From an uncultured Lachnospiraceae bacterium (lineage in GTDB: Bacteria; Bacillota; Clostridia; Lachnospirales; Lachnospiraceae), in assembly GCA_947382415.1 (NCBI GenBank), contig CANCYO010000070.1, forward strand, positions 1 through 13,240: 13,240 bases of DNA. The letters are read 5' to 3'. The notes below the pieces were generated by a model. The model saw only the letters and a program-made list of their open reading frames with translations, did not search any database and had not been told where the DNA came from. The translations under genes were made by a program, and so were the position numbers. Shown in pieces: positions 1 to 6,751 of the stretch. How positions within the stretch are numbered: the stretch's first letter is position 1; every line of letters begins with the position of its first letter.

Positions 1-392
1 TTCGCTCCGGCCTTGATGATCTTTTTCATCTCCGCCTCGATAGCGTCCAGATCCTCTCTGGAAAAAGGCGCATGGTCAAAATCATAATAAAAACCGTTTT
101 CGATGCTGGGGCCGATGGTCACTTTTGCATCGGGGAAAAGTTTTTTCACAGCTTCCGCCATCACATGAGAAGCCGTGTGGCGGATCACCGCCAGGCCTTC
201 CTTATCGTTTGCCGTGCAGATGGACAGACTGCAGTCGCGATCCAGAACAGTCCGAAGATCCGCCACCTTGCCGTCCACCATGCCGCAGCAGGCGGCTCTG
301 GCCAGACCCTCGCTGATGTCCAGCGCAATGTCATAAATGCTTTTTGCCTCATTGTACTCCTTCACGGAGCCATCCTTCAATGTGATCTTCAT
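1..392 (-). CDS. thrS: Threonyl-tRNA synthetase, N-terminal part (cut by window edge)
   Basis: This is the first 130 codons of the enzyme that charges tRNA-Thr in the cytoplasm; the rest lies beyond the left edge. The translation begins MKITLKDGSVKEY and forms a TGS domain over roughly residues 1-62. The start of the second additional (editing) domain follows, with the hallmark HTASHVMAEAVKKLFPDAKV near residues 72-91 and GPSIENGFYYDFD just after. The HxxxH of HTASH is the metal/editing-site motif of the class II ThrRS/AlaRS editing domain. The ATG is preceded at 7-nt scale by AGGAGGAG (398-405), which supports this start. A T-box riboswitch lies directly upstream, so expression should respond to uncharged tRNA-Thr. 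The catalytic and anticodon-binding domains cannot be checked here. Confidence 0.97.
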   Translation of the reverse strand, partial: MKITLKDGSVKEYNEAKSIYDIALDISEGLARAACCGMVDGKVADLRTVLDRDCSLSICTANDKEGLAVIRHTASHVMAEAVKKLFPDAKVTIGPSIENGFYYDFDHAPFSREDLDAIEAEMKKIIKAGA

Positions 393-470
393 TTTATCTC
401 CTCCTCTACTATGATTGCCGGATTGCAGAATTTTTACTGATACAAATCTCCTCTGCATGGGACTGCACAT

Positions 471-506
471 AAAAAATCCCCTGCAATCCGTCTTGGACTG
501 CAAGGG
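471..506 (-). terminator. Regulated intrinsic terminator of the thrS T-box leader
   Basis: On the minus strand, CCCTTGCAGTCC (495-506) pairs with GGATTGCAGGGG (478-489). This gives a 12-bp stem with two G-U wobbles and a 5-nt loop, followed by a run of six U (471-476). It sits just 3' of the T-box sequence, the normal place for the terminator that competes with the antiterminator. Confidence 0.93.
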
Positions 507-746
507 ACGTAAGATACGATACGCGGTTCCACCCTCGTTGCAGATGTCTGATTCTGAATACCAGAGCGCTCTGCCTCTCATTTTACTCGTAACGGGAGCA
601 TCCGGACCGGTTTGCGGCCGCTCAGAGGTGGTCTTCAAATGTCTCCCCGCCAGACCGCTTTCAGCTCCCGCACTAACTTTCGCGGGGCAGTCCTCTCTGA
701 GGCGTCTCCTCATTCTACTGTCCTCGTCAACGCTTTATTCTATGAT
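471..746 (-). promoter_or_regulatory. T-box riboswitch (tRNA-Thr responsive) in the thrS leader
   Basis: Read on the minus strand, the leader contains the near-universal T-box sequence AACGAGGGTGGAACCGCG (522-539), followed by an intrinsic terminator (471-506) before thrS. The distal arm is Stem I: CTCAGAG in its 5' half can pair with CTCTGAG in its 3' half, and just before that 3' strand lies GAAG-ACC-ACC. The first ACC (630-632) is the best candidate specifier codon, because it is a threonine codon followed by a purine and it matches the downstream gene. An AGTAGA motif near the 5' base fits the Stem I kink-turn region. In this family, binding of uncharged tRNA stabilises an antiterminator and allows read-through. 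The 5' end at about 746 is inferred from the promoter. Confidence 0.95.
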
Positions 747-751
747 TCCTT

Positions 752-780
752 ATCATATACCAAACAAAATGAATTGTAAA
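752..780 (-). promoter_or_regulatory. Sigma-A-type promoter of the thrS leader
   Basis: On the minus strand there is a TTTACA -35 box (775-780), a 17-nt spacer and a TATGAT -10 box (752-757). Transcription would start near 745-747, right at the beginning of the T-box fold. The promoter lies just downstream of the carD stop codon, so thrS does not need read-through from carD. Confidence 0.8.
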
Positions 781-825
781 GCATTTTATTTATTTTCCAG
801 ATTGTTTCAGATTATTTTTGCATAA

Positions 826-1338
826 TCACACTGATTCCGTTTTCTCCATCTCTCTGGTGATATAATCCTCCACTTCTCCTCTGGGCAGCTCCAGGGATAT
901 GGCAAGCTCTCCAAAGAGATTGTCCTCCGCAAGACGGTAATACTTGGCGTCCAGCGCGGTGACCTTACGGCCTGCCGCCAGACGCTTCTGCTTGCGCTGG
1001 TATATCGTTTTGATAATGCGGATCCACTCCGTACAATCATTGGTCCGCATACAGCCCCGGTACTCCTGCTCCAGAAGCTTGTCATTGGAAATCGTGATCA
1101 GCGGTATCTCGCGGATTCCGCGGATCAGCCTGTCCGCCTCCTCTCTGCTGAGCACTCTCCGAAGGGAGCTCTCCGCCGCATCCACCGGTACATAAACCGT
1201 ACTGCCTGCCATATACACAGGCTTCAGAATATAATATTCACGTTCCCTGTCCACACCGGAGATATTAAGCGGAGTGATATCCTCTACGATACAGACGCCC
1301 TTATTGCCGCTCACTACATACTCGCCTTTTTTGAACAC
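826..1338 (-). CDS. CarD-family transcriptional regulator
   Basis: The 170-residue protein belongs to the CarD/CdnL/TRCF-RID family, whose members bind the RNA polymerase beta subunit and stabilise open promoter complexes. The N-terminal Tudor-like RNAP-interaction domain covers about residues 1-60, with KGEYVVSGNKGVCIVEDI at the start and YYILKP...TVYVPV at 35-52. The rest is a helical DNA-contacting domain, with the family-typical YQRKQKRLAAGRKVTALD (113-130) and a C-terminal stretch DNLFGELAISL. The start is GTG (1336-1338), with AGGAAG (1345-1350) 6 nt upstream; no ATG fits. The gene has a separate promoter and stands alone between the amidase and thrS. A weak AT-rich inverted repeat (810-827) spans its end but has no U-tract. 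Known relatives act in stress and rRNA control; the regulon here is unknown. Confidence 0.93.
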   Translation of the reverse strand: MFKKGEYVVSGNKGVCIVEDITPLNISGVDREREYYILKPVYMAGSTVYVPVDAAESSLRRVLSREEADRLIRGIREIPLITISNDKLLEQEYRGCMRTNDCTEWIRIIKTIYQRKQKRLAAGRKVTALDAKYYRLAEDNLFGELAISLELPRGEVEDYITREMEKTESV

Positions 1339-1430
1339 AAAAATCTTCCTTTCTCAAACAATATGCCTACAGCCATCAGTTACCGTTCCCATTCCCGTGG
1401 AAGGAATACCCACATTATTGTTATAACCTT

Positions 1431-1460
1431 ATTTTAACAGATTAATCACAAAAATGTCAG
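1431..1460 (-). promoter_or_regulatory. Likely promoter of the carD-family gene
   Basis: On the minus strand there is a CTGACA -35-like box (1455-1460), an 18-nt spacer and TAAAAT as -10 (1431-1436), about 95 nt upstream of the GTG start. It lies in the 193-nt AT-rich gap between the amidase stop and carD, in which no other gene is evident. The match is good but not perfect. Confidence 0.55.
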
Positions 1461-1531
1461 TTTATTTTGCCCGAATAAGAATTTTTTGTGAAAATTGCTC
1501 ATGAAATACCGGGATGCTTTTGTGCAAAGCG

Positions 1532-2509
1532 CTATTGCTTTACAGCAAAATAGGCATCTATCCCATCTGCCATCCCCAGGGCCAGTTTCTGCTGATAATC
1601 CTCCGTGGCCATCAGAGTATCCTCTGTCTCATTCGTCATAAATCCCATCTCCACAATGGTGACCGGGACCTGGCACCAATTGATCCCGGACATGGTGTCC
1701 GTTTCCACCACACGGCGCTTCACTGCTCCCGTGGCATTCACAACCCCGTCGAGAACCTGTGTGGAAAGCGCTTTGCTGTCGTCATACAGATCGGCGTTAT
1801 AGGGATTTTCCGCCGTCTGACACAGCGTTTCCACACCGCTTACACTGCCATTGTCCGAGCCGTTGGCATGAATACGTATAAATACGTCCGCCGACGCGTC
1901 GTTTGCGATCTGAGCCCGCTCCGCATTACTGATGTTCACATCGTGGGTGGTACGCACCATCATCACCTCATAGCCGCGGTTCTGAAGCTCCTCGCAGAGC
2001 TTCTCGGAGACGGCAAGGGTCAGCTCATACTCATAGAGCCCGCTGACACAGCCCTTTGTGCCGCCTGCAACCTTGGCCTTCGTCTCAGAGGCGCCGGGAC
2101 CCACCGGCTCTTTCTCGCTGTTCCCCTTTTCCTGATGCCCGGCGTCAATGACCACCAGCCGCCCCGCTCCGCTCTCTTCCGGCCTCCGGGGCAAGGATTC
2201 CGCAGACTGCGGTTCCGAAGGCAATATCGGGCCCGATTCCGGTGCTTCCTGCGGTGATGCCTGACTTGATTCTGACGATTCCTTCGGTGATGCCTGACCT
2301 GATTCTGACGATTCCTTCGGTGACGCCTGACTTGACGCTGACGGCTCCTGCGCCGTTTCAGACCTCTTTTCCGGCAAAATCTCAATTATCGTTGCCGCGG
2401 TGTCCATGGCCTCGACTGTATTCCCGTCGGCATCCCCTTTTCCACAGCCGGTCCAAAGCACTGCCAAAACCACAGGCGCCCACAACATCCGCATTATTTT
2501 CTTTTTCAT
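1532..2509 (-). CDS. Secreted N-acetylmuramoyl-L-alanine amidase (Amidase_3), probable lipoprotein
   Basis: The 325-residue protein should cut the bond between MurNAc and the L-Ala of the stem peptide in the cell wall. Residues 1-22 form a short basic, hydrophobic signal ending in LWTGC, so Cys22 could be lipidated; the Trp at position -3 is unusual for a lipobox. Residues 30-116 are a Ser/Glu/Pro/Gln-rich linker with an 11-residue repeat. The catalytic Amidase_3 domain covers about 117-323. Its zinc ligands are seen as His125 in VVIDAGHQ, Glu160 in LYEYELTL and His214 in IRIHANGS, with the catalytic Glu287 in IVEMGFMTN. The fold is therefore complete. AAGGAG (2522-2527) lies 12 nt from the ATG. 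The gene is transcribed divergently from the dehydrogenase operon. It may act in growth, separation or sporulation; the sequence does not decide which. Confidence 0.93.
   Translation of the reverse strand: MKKKIMRMLWAPVVLAVLWTGCGKGDADGNTVEAMDTAATIIEILPEKRSETAQEPSASSQASPKESSESGQASPKESSESSQASPQEAPESGPILPSEPQSAESLPRRPEESGAGRLVVIDAGHQEKGNSEKEPVGPGASETKAKVAGGTKGCVSGLYEYELTLAVSEKLCEELQNRGYEVMMVRTTHDVNISNAERAQIANDASADVFIRIHANGSDNGSVSGVETLCQTAENPYNADLYDDSKALSTQVLDGVVNATGAVKRRVVETDTMSGINWCQVPVTIVEMGFMTNETEDTLMATEDYQQKLALGMADGIDAYFAVKQ
2253..2343 (-). repeat. 33-bp tandem repeat coding the amidase linker
   Basis: There are nearly three copies with an exact 33-bp period, beginning at 2253, 2286 and 2319; the last is partial and more diverged. 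They encode the 11-residue units SQASPKESSES, GQASPKESSES and SQASPQEAPES. The unit is a multiple of three, so copy-number change keeps the frame and only alters linker length. The first two copies are almost identical in DNA, which suggests recent duplication. Confidence 0.9.
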
Positions 2510-2557
2510 ATTTTGCGCTGACTCCTTCCTGCGCTCAAAATTTTTTCTGAATAACTC

Positions 2558-2607
2558 TTTTTTATCTGTCCCAATTCTATTATAATAGATTATGTAAAAA
2601 ATGCCAG
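2558..2607. promoter_or_regulatory. Divergent promoters sharing a palindromic -10 element
   Basis: The 14-bp perfect palindrome TCTATTATAATAGA (2576-2589) contains TATAAT on the plus strand (2581-2586) and on the minus strand (2579-2584). On the minus side, CTGGCA (2602-2607) stands 17 nt upstream as a 4/6 match to the -35 consensus and would serve the amidase. On the plus side the -35 position holds only a T-run (2558-2563), so that -35 is weak. The plus transcript would start near 2593, about 45 nt before the dehydrogenase ATG. The two promoters overlap and cannot both be occupied at once. Confidence 0.7.
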
Positions 2608-2636
2608 CACAAGGCAGAAAACAGGAGGTAATTTTT

Positions 2637-3425
2637 ATGGGACTTTATGCAATCACAGGCGGTTCCAGCGGAATCGGCGCAAAAACAGTAGAGATCTTAA
2701 AGGCGCAGGGACATCAGGTCATCAATATCGATCTGAGAAATTGTGACATCACCGCCAATCTCGCCACACCGGAAGGCCGGGACGAAGCCATCCGCAAGCT
2801 TCACGAGATGTGCCCCGACGGGCTGGACGGAATGATCTGTAACGCAGGCGTATCGGGAACCTGCGGCAATCTGGCGCTCATCATCTCTCTCAATTATTTC
2901 GGCACCATTCGTCTGGCAAAGGGCGTATTCGACCTCCTGGAAAAAAAGCACGGAAGCTGCATCGTCACCTCCTCCAACACCATCTCTCAGGGCGCCGGAA
3001 GACTTGATATCGCGGATATTTTGAATAATGTGGGGGATGAACAGCGGGTGATCAATCTGGTATCGCAGCTGGATGCCACGAATCTGAGCATCCAGCAGAG
3101 CATATATGTCGCTACCAAATATGCTCTGGCAAGATATGTACGCCGGGTTTCCTCCTCCTGGGCGGCCAGGGGCGTACGCATCAACGCCGTTGCTCCCGGC
3201 AATGTCAAGACAGCCATGACCGCCAATATGGGCGAGGCGGCCAACCGCGCCTTAAACGCCCTTCCCATTCCCACCAAATACGGCACGGAAAGCCTGATGG
3301 AACCCGAGGAGATCGGCGAAGTGATGGCTTTTCTGGTATCCCCCAACGCCCGGGGCATCAACGGCAATGTCGTGTTTGTGGACGGCGGTACCGACGCATT
3401 ATTAAATTCCGAGAAAGTATACTAG
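2637..3425 (+). CDS. Short-chain dehydrogenase, 3-alpha-hydroxysteroid dehydrogenase/carbonyl reductase type
   Basis: The 262-residue classical SDR oxidoreductase has the nucleotide-binding TGGSSGIG at residues 7-14. Asp32 at the end of the second strand (INIDLR) points to NAD(H). It also has NAG at 69-71, Asn86 (SLNYFG), Ser112/113 (TSSNT), and Tyr157/Lys161 (YVATK). The spacing between the catalytic Ser and Tyr is about 45 residues, against roughly 13 in ordinary SDRs. This long insertion, the very short N-terminus before the glycine motif, and stretches such as AGHQ-like/IDLR and SLNYFGT resemble the Comamonas testosteroni 3-alpha-HSD/carbonyl reductase group. The ATG at 2637 is chosen because AGGAGG (2623-2628) lies 8 nt before it; the upstream in-frame ATG at 2601 has no such site. 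The next gene begins 12 nt after the stop. The true substrate (steroid, bile acid or another carbonyl) is not proven. Confidence 0.9.
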   Translation: MGLYAITGGSSGIGAKTVEILKAQGHQVINIDLRNCDITANLATPEGRDEAIRKLHEMCPDGLDGMICNAGVSGTCGNLALIISLNYFGTIRLAKGVFDLLEKKHGSCIVTSSNTISQGAGRLDIADILNNVGDEQRVINLVSQLDATNLSIQQSIYVATKYALARYVRRVSSSWAARGVRINAVAPGNVKTAMTANMGEAANRALNALPIPTKYGTESLMEPEEIGEVMAFLVSPNARGINGNVVFVDGGTDALLNSEKVY

Positions 3426-3437
3426 GAGGGTTGTGAT

Positions 3438-3770
3438 ATGAGATCGATTGAAAAATATGTTCAGGCCATGGAAAACAAAGATTTTGCCGGACTGGCGGAA
3501 TTGTTTGCAAAAGATGGAACCATTAACGACTACTGCTCCAACGGGACGGCTCAGTCAGAATATCATGTCTATGGCAGAGAGGCCATTCATATGTTCTTCC
3601 GCAACCGCTTTACCTTTGGAAAATGCTCTATATCCGAGGCTCAGGTGGTAAACGACACTCAGGCCGAATTTGTGGCAAATTACGGCGGCTATCTCGTGAT
3701 GGCCATCGCCACCGTGCGCAGAGAAGATGAAAACGGACTGATCGAAAGACTGACCGTCCGCCCCAAATAA
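3438..3770 (+). CDS. NTF2/SnoaL-like protein, ketosteroid-isomerase fold
   Basis: This small 110-residue protein has the cone-shaped alpha+beta fold pattern of the NTF2-like superfamily: an N-terminal helix (EKYVQAMENKDFAGLAELFA), a turn, then beta strands to the C-terminus. Aligned without gaps to my memory of Comamonas delta5-3-ketosteroid isomerase, Tyr7 falls on the catalytic Tyr14 and Asp31 on the general base Asp38, with an offset of 7 at both. The position of the third catalytic residue, Asp99, appears to be Ala91 here. Tyr and Asp at these places are common across the superfamily, so isomerase activity is only a hypothesis. The ribosome binding site AGGAGG (3424-3429) overlaps the stop codon of the dehydrogenase and lies 8 nt from the ATG, so the two proteins are very likely co-translated and act together. 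A strong terminator follows. Confidence 0.82.
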   Translation: MRSIEKYVQAMENKDFAGLAELFAKDGTINDYCSNGTAQSEYHVYGREAIHMFFRNRFTFGKCSISEAQVVNDTQAEFVANYGGYLVMAIATVRREDENGLIERLTVRPK

Positions 3771-3799
3771 TACTCTGCATAATTAACAGTATTTATCTG

Positions 3800-3832
3800 C
3801 AGGAGAGCGCCCGGGCGGCGCTCTCCTGTTTT
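3800..3832 (+). terminator. Intrinsic terminator of the dehydrogenase operon
   Basis: CAGGAGAGCGCC (3800-3811) pairs perfectly with GGCGCTCTCCTG (3817-3828) around the loop CGGGC, followed by TTTT (3829-3832). It closes the plus-strand operon. It also lies between convergent genes, but on the minus strand it is not followed by a T-run, so it is probably one-directional. Confidence 0.93.
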
Positions 3833-3874
3833 GCCGAAATATTGTCGTAATTTATGCCGCAATATCTCTTATTC

Positions 3875-5212
3875 TCAATATCCGTATCGTTTTCTGTTGC
3901 CCAGAAGAAACGCACCGGACACTAAAAGCGTCAGGCCCTCCGCTGCCACAATTGCCATCCATACACCGTCTATATCAAAGAATAGCGGAAGTATAAAAAT
4001 CGCCGCCACCTGAATTACCAGCGTTCTCAGAAAAGAGATCATCGCTGACACCAGCCCATTGTTCAGCCCCGTAAAAAACGCCGAGGCAAAAATATTGAAC
4101 CCGCAGATCAAAAAGGAAAGGGCGTAATACTGCATACCCGTCTGCGTCATGCTGCACAGCTGCGGATCGTATCCCACATACAGCCTTGCAAAAGGCAGGG
4201 CCAGCAGCTCCGCCGCCACCGTCATGACAAGGCCCACTGCCGCCGTCAGCGTCAGACTCTTCCGCAGAAGATTTTTCAGCTCCTCCTTATTGCCCGCACC
4301 GAAATGATACCCCACCACGGGATTGATTCCCACGGAATATCCGAAAAATACTGCCATAAAGATAAAGGACACATACATGATCACACCGTAAGCCGCCACG
4401 CCGTTCTCTCCCGCAAGCTTCAACAGTTGGAAATTGTAGAGCATCCCAACCAGAGACGCGGACAAATTCGTCATCATCTCCGAGGAACCGTTGAGACAGG
4501 TTTTGGCAAACGCACTCCAGTCCATCTTTGTCTTCACAAAGCGCAGCAGACTCTTATTATCGCGCAAAAAATACACTGTGGGAACCACTGCCCCTGCCAT
4601 CTGACTAAGCGCCGTCGCCCAGGCCGCCCCCGCCACTCCAAGGCGCAACAGATACACAAACACATAGTCCAGAACCATATTCATTACCCCTGAAAAGACG
4701 GATATAAAGAGTCCCAGACCGGCTTTCTCCGCCGTCACCAGAAAACTCTGATAACTGTTTTGAAGCATAAAAAAAATAACGGCGCAGATGATGATCCTGC
4801 CATAGAGAACACCGTCGTTCAGTATCTCTTCTCTCGCCCCCAGAAACTGCGCGATCCATGGCATAAAAATAAAGCCTGCCACGGAGATAACAAGTCCCAC
4901 TGCCACCACAACAATGATGAGCATGGTAAAAATCTCCTGCCCTCTCCTGCGGTTGCCCTCGCCGAACACAAAGGCCACCAGCGCGCTTCCCCCGGTTCCG
5001 ATCATGAACCCGAAAGCGCCCAGTGCCATCAACACCGGCATGATCAGGTTCACCGCCGCAAAGGCATCCTTTCCCGCAAAATTGGACACAAAAAAACCGT
5101 CCACAATACTGTATATGGAAGTTACCAGCATCATCAAAATGCAGGGCATCACGAAACGGATGAGCTTGCCATAGGTGAAATGATCGCTTAAATTGATTTC
5201 TCTCTTTTTCAT
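3875..5212 (-). CDS. MATE-family multidrug/toxin efflux transporter (first)
   Basis: The 445-residue integral membrane protein has about twelve hydrophobic segments arranged as two MatE halves, the normal size of the family. These transporters sit in the cytoplasmic membrane and export drugs or metabolites in exchange for Na+ or H+. The first helix carries Asp38 in YSIVDGFFVSNFAG, matching the conserved TM1 acid of NorM/DinF-type carriers. The loop after helix 2 has GTGGSALVAFVFGEGNRRR. The start is set at the ATG 5210-5212 (MKKREINLSD), because GGAG lies 7 nt upstream; a TTG seven codons earlier overlaps that site. The gene has its own promoter, is separate from the second MATE gene, and converges on the dehydrogenase operon. 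The substrate is unknown. Confidence 0.93.
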   Translation of the reverse strand: MKKREINLSDHFTYGKLIRFVMPCILMMLVTSIYSIVDGFFVSNFAGKDAFAAVNLIMPVLMALGAFGFMIGTGGSALVAFVFGEGNRRRGQEIFTMLIIVVVAVGLVISVAGFIFMPWIAQFLGAREEILNDGVLYGRIIICAVIFFMLQNSYQSFLVTAEKAGLGLFISVFSGVMNMVLDYVFVYLLRLGVAGAAWATALSQMAGAVVPTVYFLRDNKSLLRFVKTKMDWSAFAKTCLNGSSEMMTNLSASLVGMLYNFQLLKLAGENGVAAYGVIMYVSFIFMAVFFGYSVGINPVVGYHFGAGNKEELKNLLRKSLTLTAAVGLVMTVAAELLALPFARLYVGYDPQLCSMTQTGMQYYALSFLICGFNIFASAFFTGLNNGLVSAMISFLRTLVIQVAAIFILPLFFDIDGVWMAIVAAEGLTLLVSGAFLLGNRKRYGY

Positions 5213-5249
5213 ATAAATTCTCCAGTCTTGCAAAGTCAGCGTATCACCT

Positions 5250-5277
5250 ATTATATCATGTTACTGCCAAAATACAA
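5250..5277 (-). promoter_or_regulatory. Promoter of the first MATE gene
   Basis: On the minus strand, TTGTAT (5272-5277) and a perfect TATAAT (5250-5255) are separated by 16 nt, about 38 nt upstream of the ATG. The -10 is strong and the -35 is partial. The rest of the 133-nt gap back to the second MATE gene shows no clear terminator. Confidence 0.7.
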
Positions 5278-5345
5278 GCCTGACAAAACTGATCTAATCT
5301 GTAGCCTCTACTCTGTAGTCGCTTCTGACCGTAAAATAATGCCTT

Positions 5346-6695
5346 TTACAGACCGGTTCTTATTATTTCCTTCCACCTCTTCGAGAATACATAGTACCCG
5401 ATCATCATGATCATGCCAAAGCAAAAGCTGATGGGAAAACATAACATAATATAGGTCCCGTCAAAATAACGATCGATCAGATAAGCACTTGGGATACGCA
5501 CTGCCCAGAGCATCAAGATGTTTACAATGGTAGTGTAACGAATCAGTCCTACGCCGTTTACTACACAGATAATGCCGTTAAATATAGCGTAAAACCATTG
5601 TGATAAGAGCATCACTACCACATATCTGCCGGCATACATAAGCACTTCTTCATCTCTCGTAAAGATCCGTAATATCGGCATGCGAAAAGAGATCATACAC
5701 AATCCAAAAGCCAGCGTAACAACGCCGGAAATCACCGGAATCCGAATATAACCCTGCCGAAGCCTGTCAAAATTTTTAGCTCCGAAATTTTGTCCCGAAA
5801 ACGTAGTCGCCGCGGAAGACAATGCGGTAATCGCTATATTGGTCAACCCCGTCACCCTGCCTGCAACCGAATTGCCTGCCATAAAAACAGACCCCTGGGC
5901 ATTTACCAGAGTCTGTATCGCCACATGACCAAGAGAGTACAGGGAATTGTTCAGGCCGATGGGAAGACCTATCATAACAATCTGCTTCAATTCATTCAAG
6001 TCAACCCTCTTGGGTAAATAGGATAATTCCAGATCAGGGAACTTTTTTCTGATATACACGATACTGATGATCCAGGACAAATACATTGCAAGACTTGTTG
6101 AAAATGCCGCGCCGCCTGCATCCATTCCCAAGCCGGCAACAAACCAAAGGTCCAGCACAATATTGGCGACACAGGACACTGCCAGAAACCACAACGATGC
6201 CTTACTGTCACCCATTCCCCGAAGGATTCCCGCATTCATGTTATAACCAATATTTCCAAGGGCTCCAAAGAACACGATTCTCGTATACGCCACCGCAGCA
6301 TCCCATGTATCCGCGGGGGCTCCCATCCACCTTAAGATAAACGGCGCTGCAAAATATCCGATTATGCAAAGAGGAATGCCACATACAAATACAAAGAACG
6401 TGGCTGTATCCACTGCCCGCCGCATCTTGTCCATATCCCTAGCTCCCACATACTGAGACACTAATATGGATACTCCTGTGCCGATTCCGAGAAAAACGCA
6501 CAAAAGCACCTCCACCGGCTGAGAACTGGTTCCCACTGCCGCCAGAGAGGTCTCACCGCAGTAATTACCGATAACCAACGTATCTACGGTGGTATATAAA
6601 TACTGTAATATGTTTCCCAGCACAATCGGAATGGCGAAAAAGAATACATTCCTCATAATCGGGCCTGTTGTCATGTCAATTTTCTTCTGTTCCAT
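5346..6695 (-). CDS. MATE-family efflux transporter (second)
   Basis: The 449-residue, roughly twelve-helix carrier belongs to the same superfamily as its neighbour but is clearly diverged from it. The N-terminus (MEQKKIDMTTGPI) has the layout typical of clostridial MATE proteins. Asp38 in YLYTTVDTLVIGNYCG is the conserved TM1 acid. GIGTGVSILVSQYVGARD follows helix 2, and the second half begins near IVMIGLPIGLNNSLYSLG. The ATG (6693-6695) has no good ribosome binding site of its own. A 16-codon ORF with a strong site ends 5 nt upstream, so translation may be coupled to it and to the ATPase gene. Export function is confident; substrate and ion coupling are not known. Confidence 0.92.
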   Translation of the reverse strand: MEQKKIDMTTGPIMRNVFFFAIPIVLGNILQYLYTTVDTLVIGNYCGETSLAAVGTSSQPVEVLLCVFLGIGTGVSILVSQYVGARDMDKMRRAVDTATFFVFVCGIPLCIIGYFAAPFILRWMGAPADTWDAAVAYTRIVFFGALGNIGYNMNAGILRGMGDSKASLWFLAVSCVANIVLDLWFVAGLGMDAGGAAFSTSLAMYLSWIISIVYIRKKFPDLELSYLPKRVDLNELKQIVMIGLPIGLNNSLYSLGHVAIQTLVNAQGSVFMAGNSVAGRVTGLTNIAITALSSAATTFSGQNFGAKNFDRLRQGYIRIPVISGVVTLAFGLCMISFRMPILRIFTRDEEVLMYAGRYVVVMLLSQWFYAIFNGIICVVNGVGLIRYTTIVNILMLWAVRIPSAYLIDRYFDGTYIMLCFPISFCFGMIMMIGYYVFSKRWKEIIRTGL

Positions 6696-6700
6696 CGCTA

Positions 6701-6751
6701 TTATGTACTTTCTTTTGAATTATGTATCATTTCTGTAAATTTAAGACTCAT
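6701..6751 (-). CDS. 16-codon ORF linking the ATPase and MATE genes
   Basis: This ORF encodes MSLKFTEMIHNSKEST. Its ATG overlaps the TGA of the ATPase gene (ATGA, 6748-6751) and is preceded by GGGAGGAGG inside the ATPase 3' end. Its TAA lies 5 nt before the second MATE ATG. I do not recognise the peptide. It could be a translational bridge to the transporter, a leader peptide, or the remaining first codons of a lost partner gene; ATPases of this kind often overlap a downstream partner in just this way. No experimental or homology support is available. Confidence 0.4.
   Translation of the reverse strand: MSLKFTEMIHNSKEST

Noticed and set aside
810..827. Inverted repeat GATTAT / ATAATC at the end of carD
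   Set aside because: The stem is only 6 bp, AT-rich, and not followed by a U-run, so I do not call it a terminator.
1514..2257. Long open frame on the plus strand across the amidase
   Set aside because: It is antisense to a clear Amidase_3 gene and has no recognisable domain or ribosome binding site.
2601..2636. Upstream in-frame ATG for the dehydrogenase
   Set aside because: It has no ribosome binding site and lies only about 8 nt from the expected transcript start; the ATG at 2637 has a strong site and fits the family N-terminus.
5316..5345. GTAAAA / TTTTAC inverted repeat after the second MATE stop
   Set aside because: The stem is short and weak with no U-tract, so it is not a convincing terminator.
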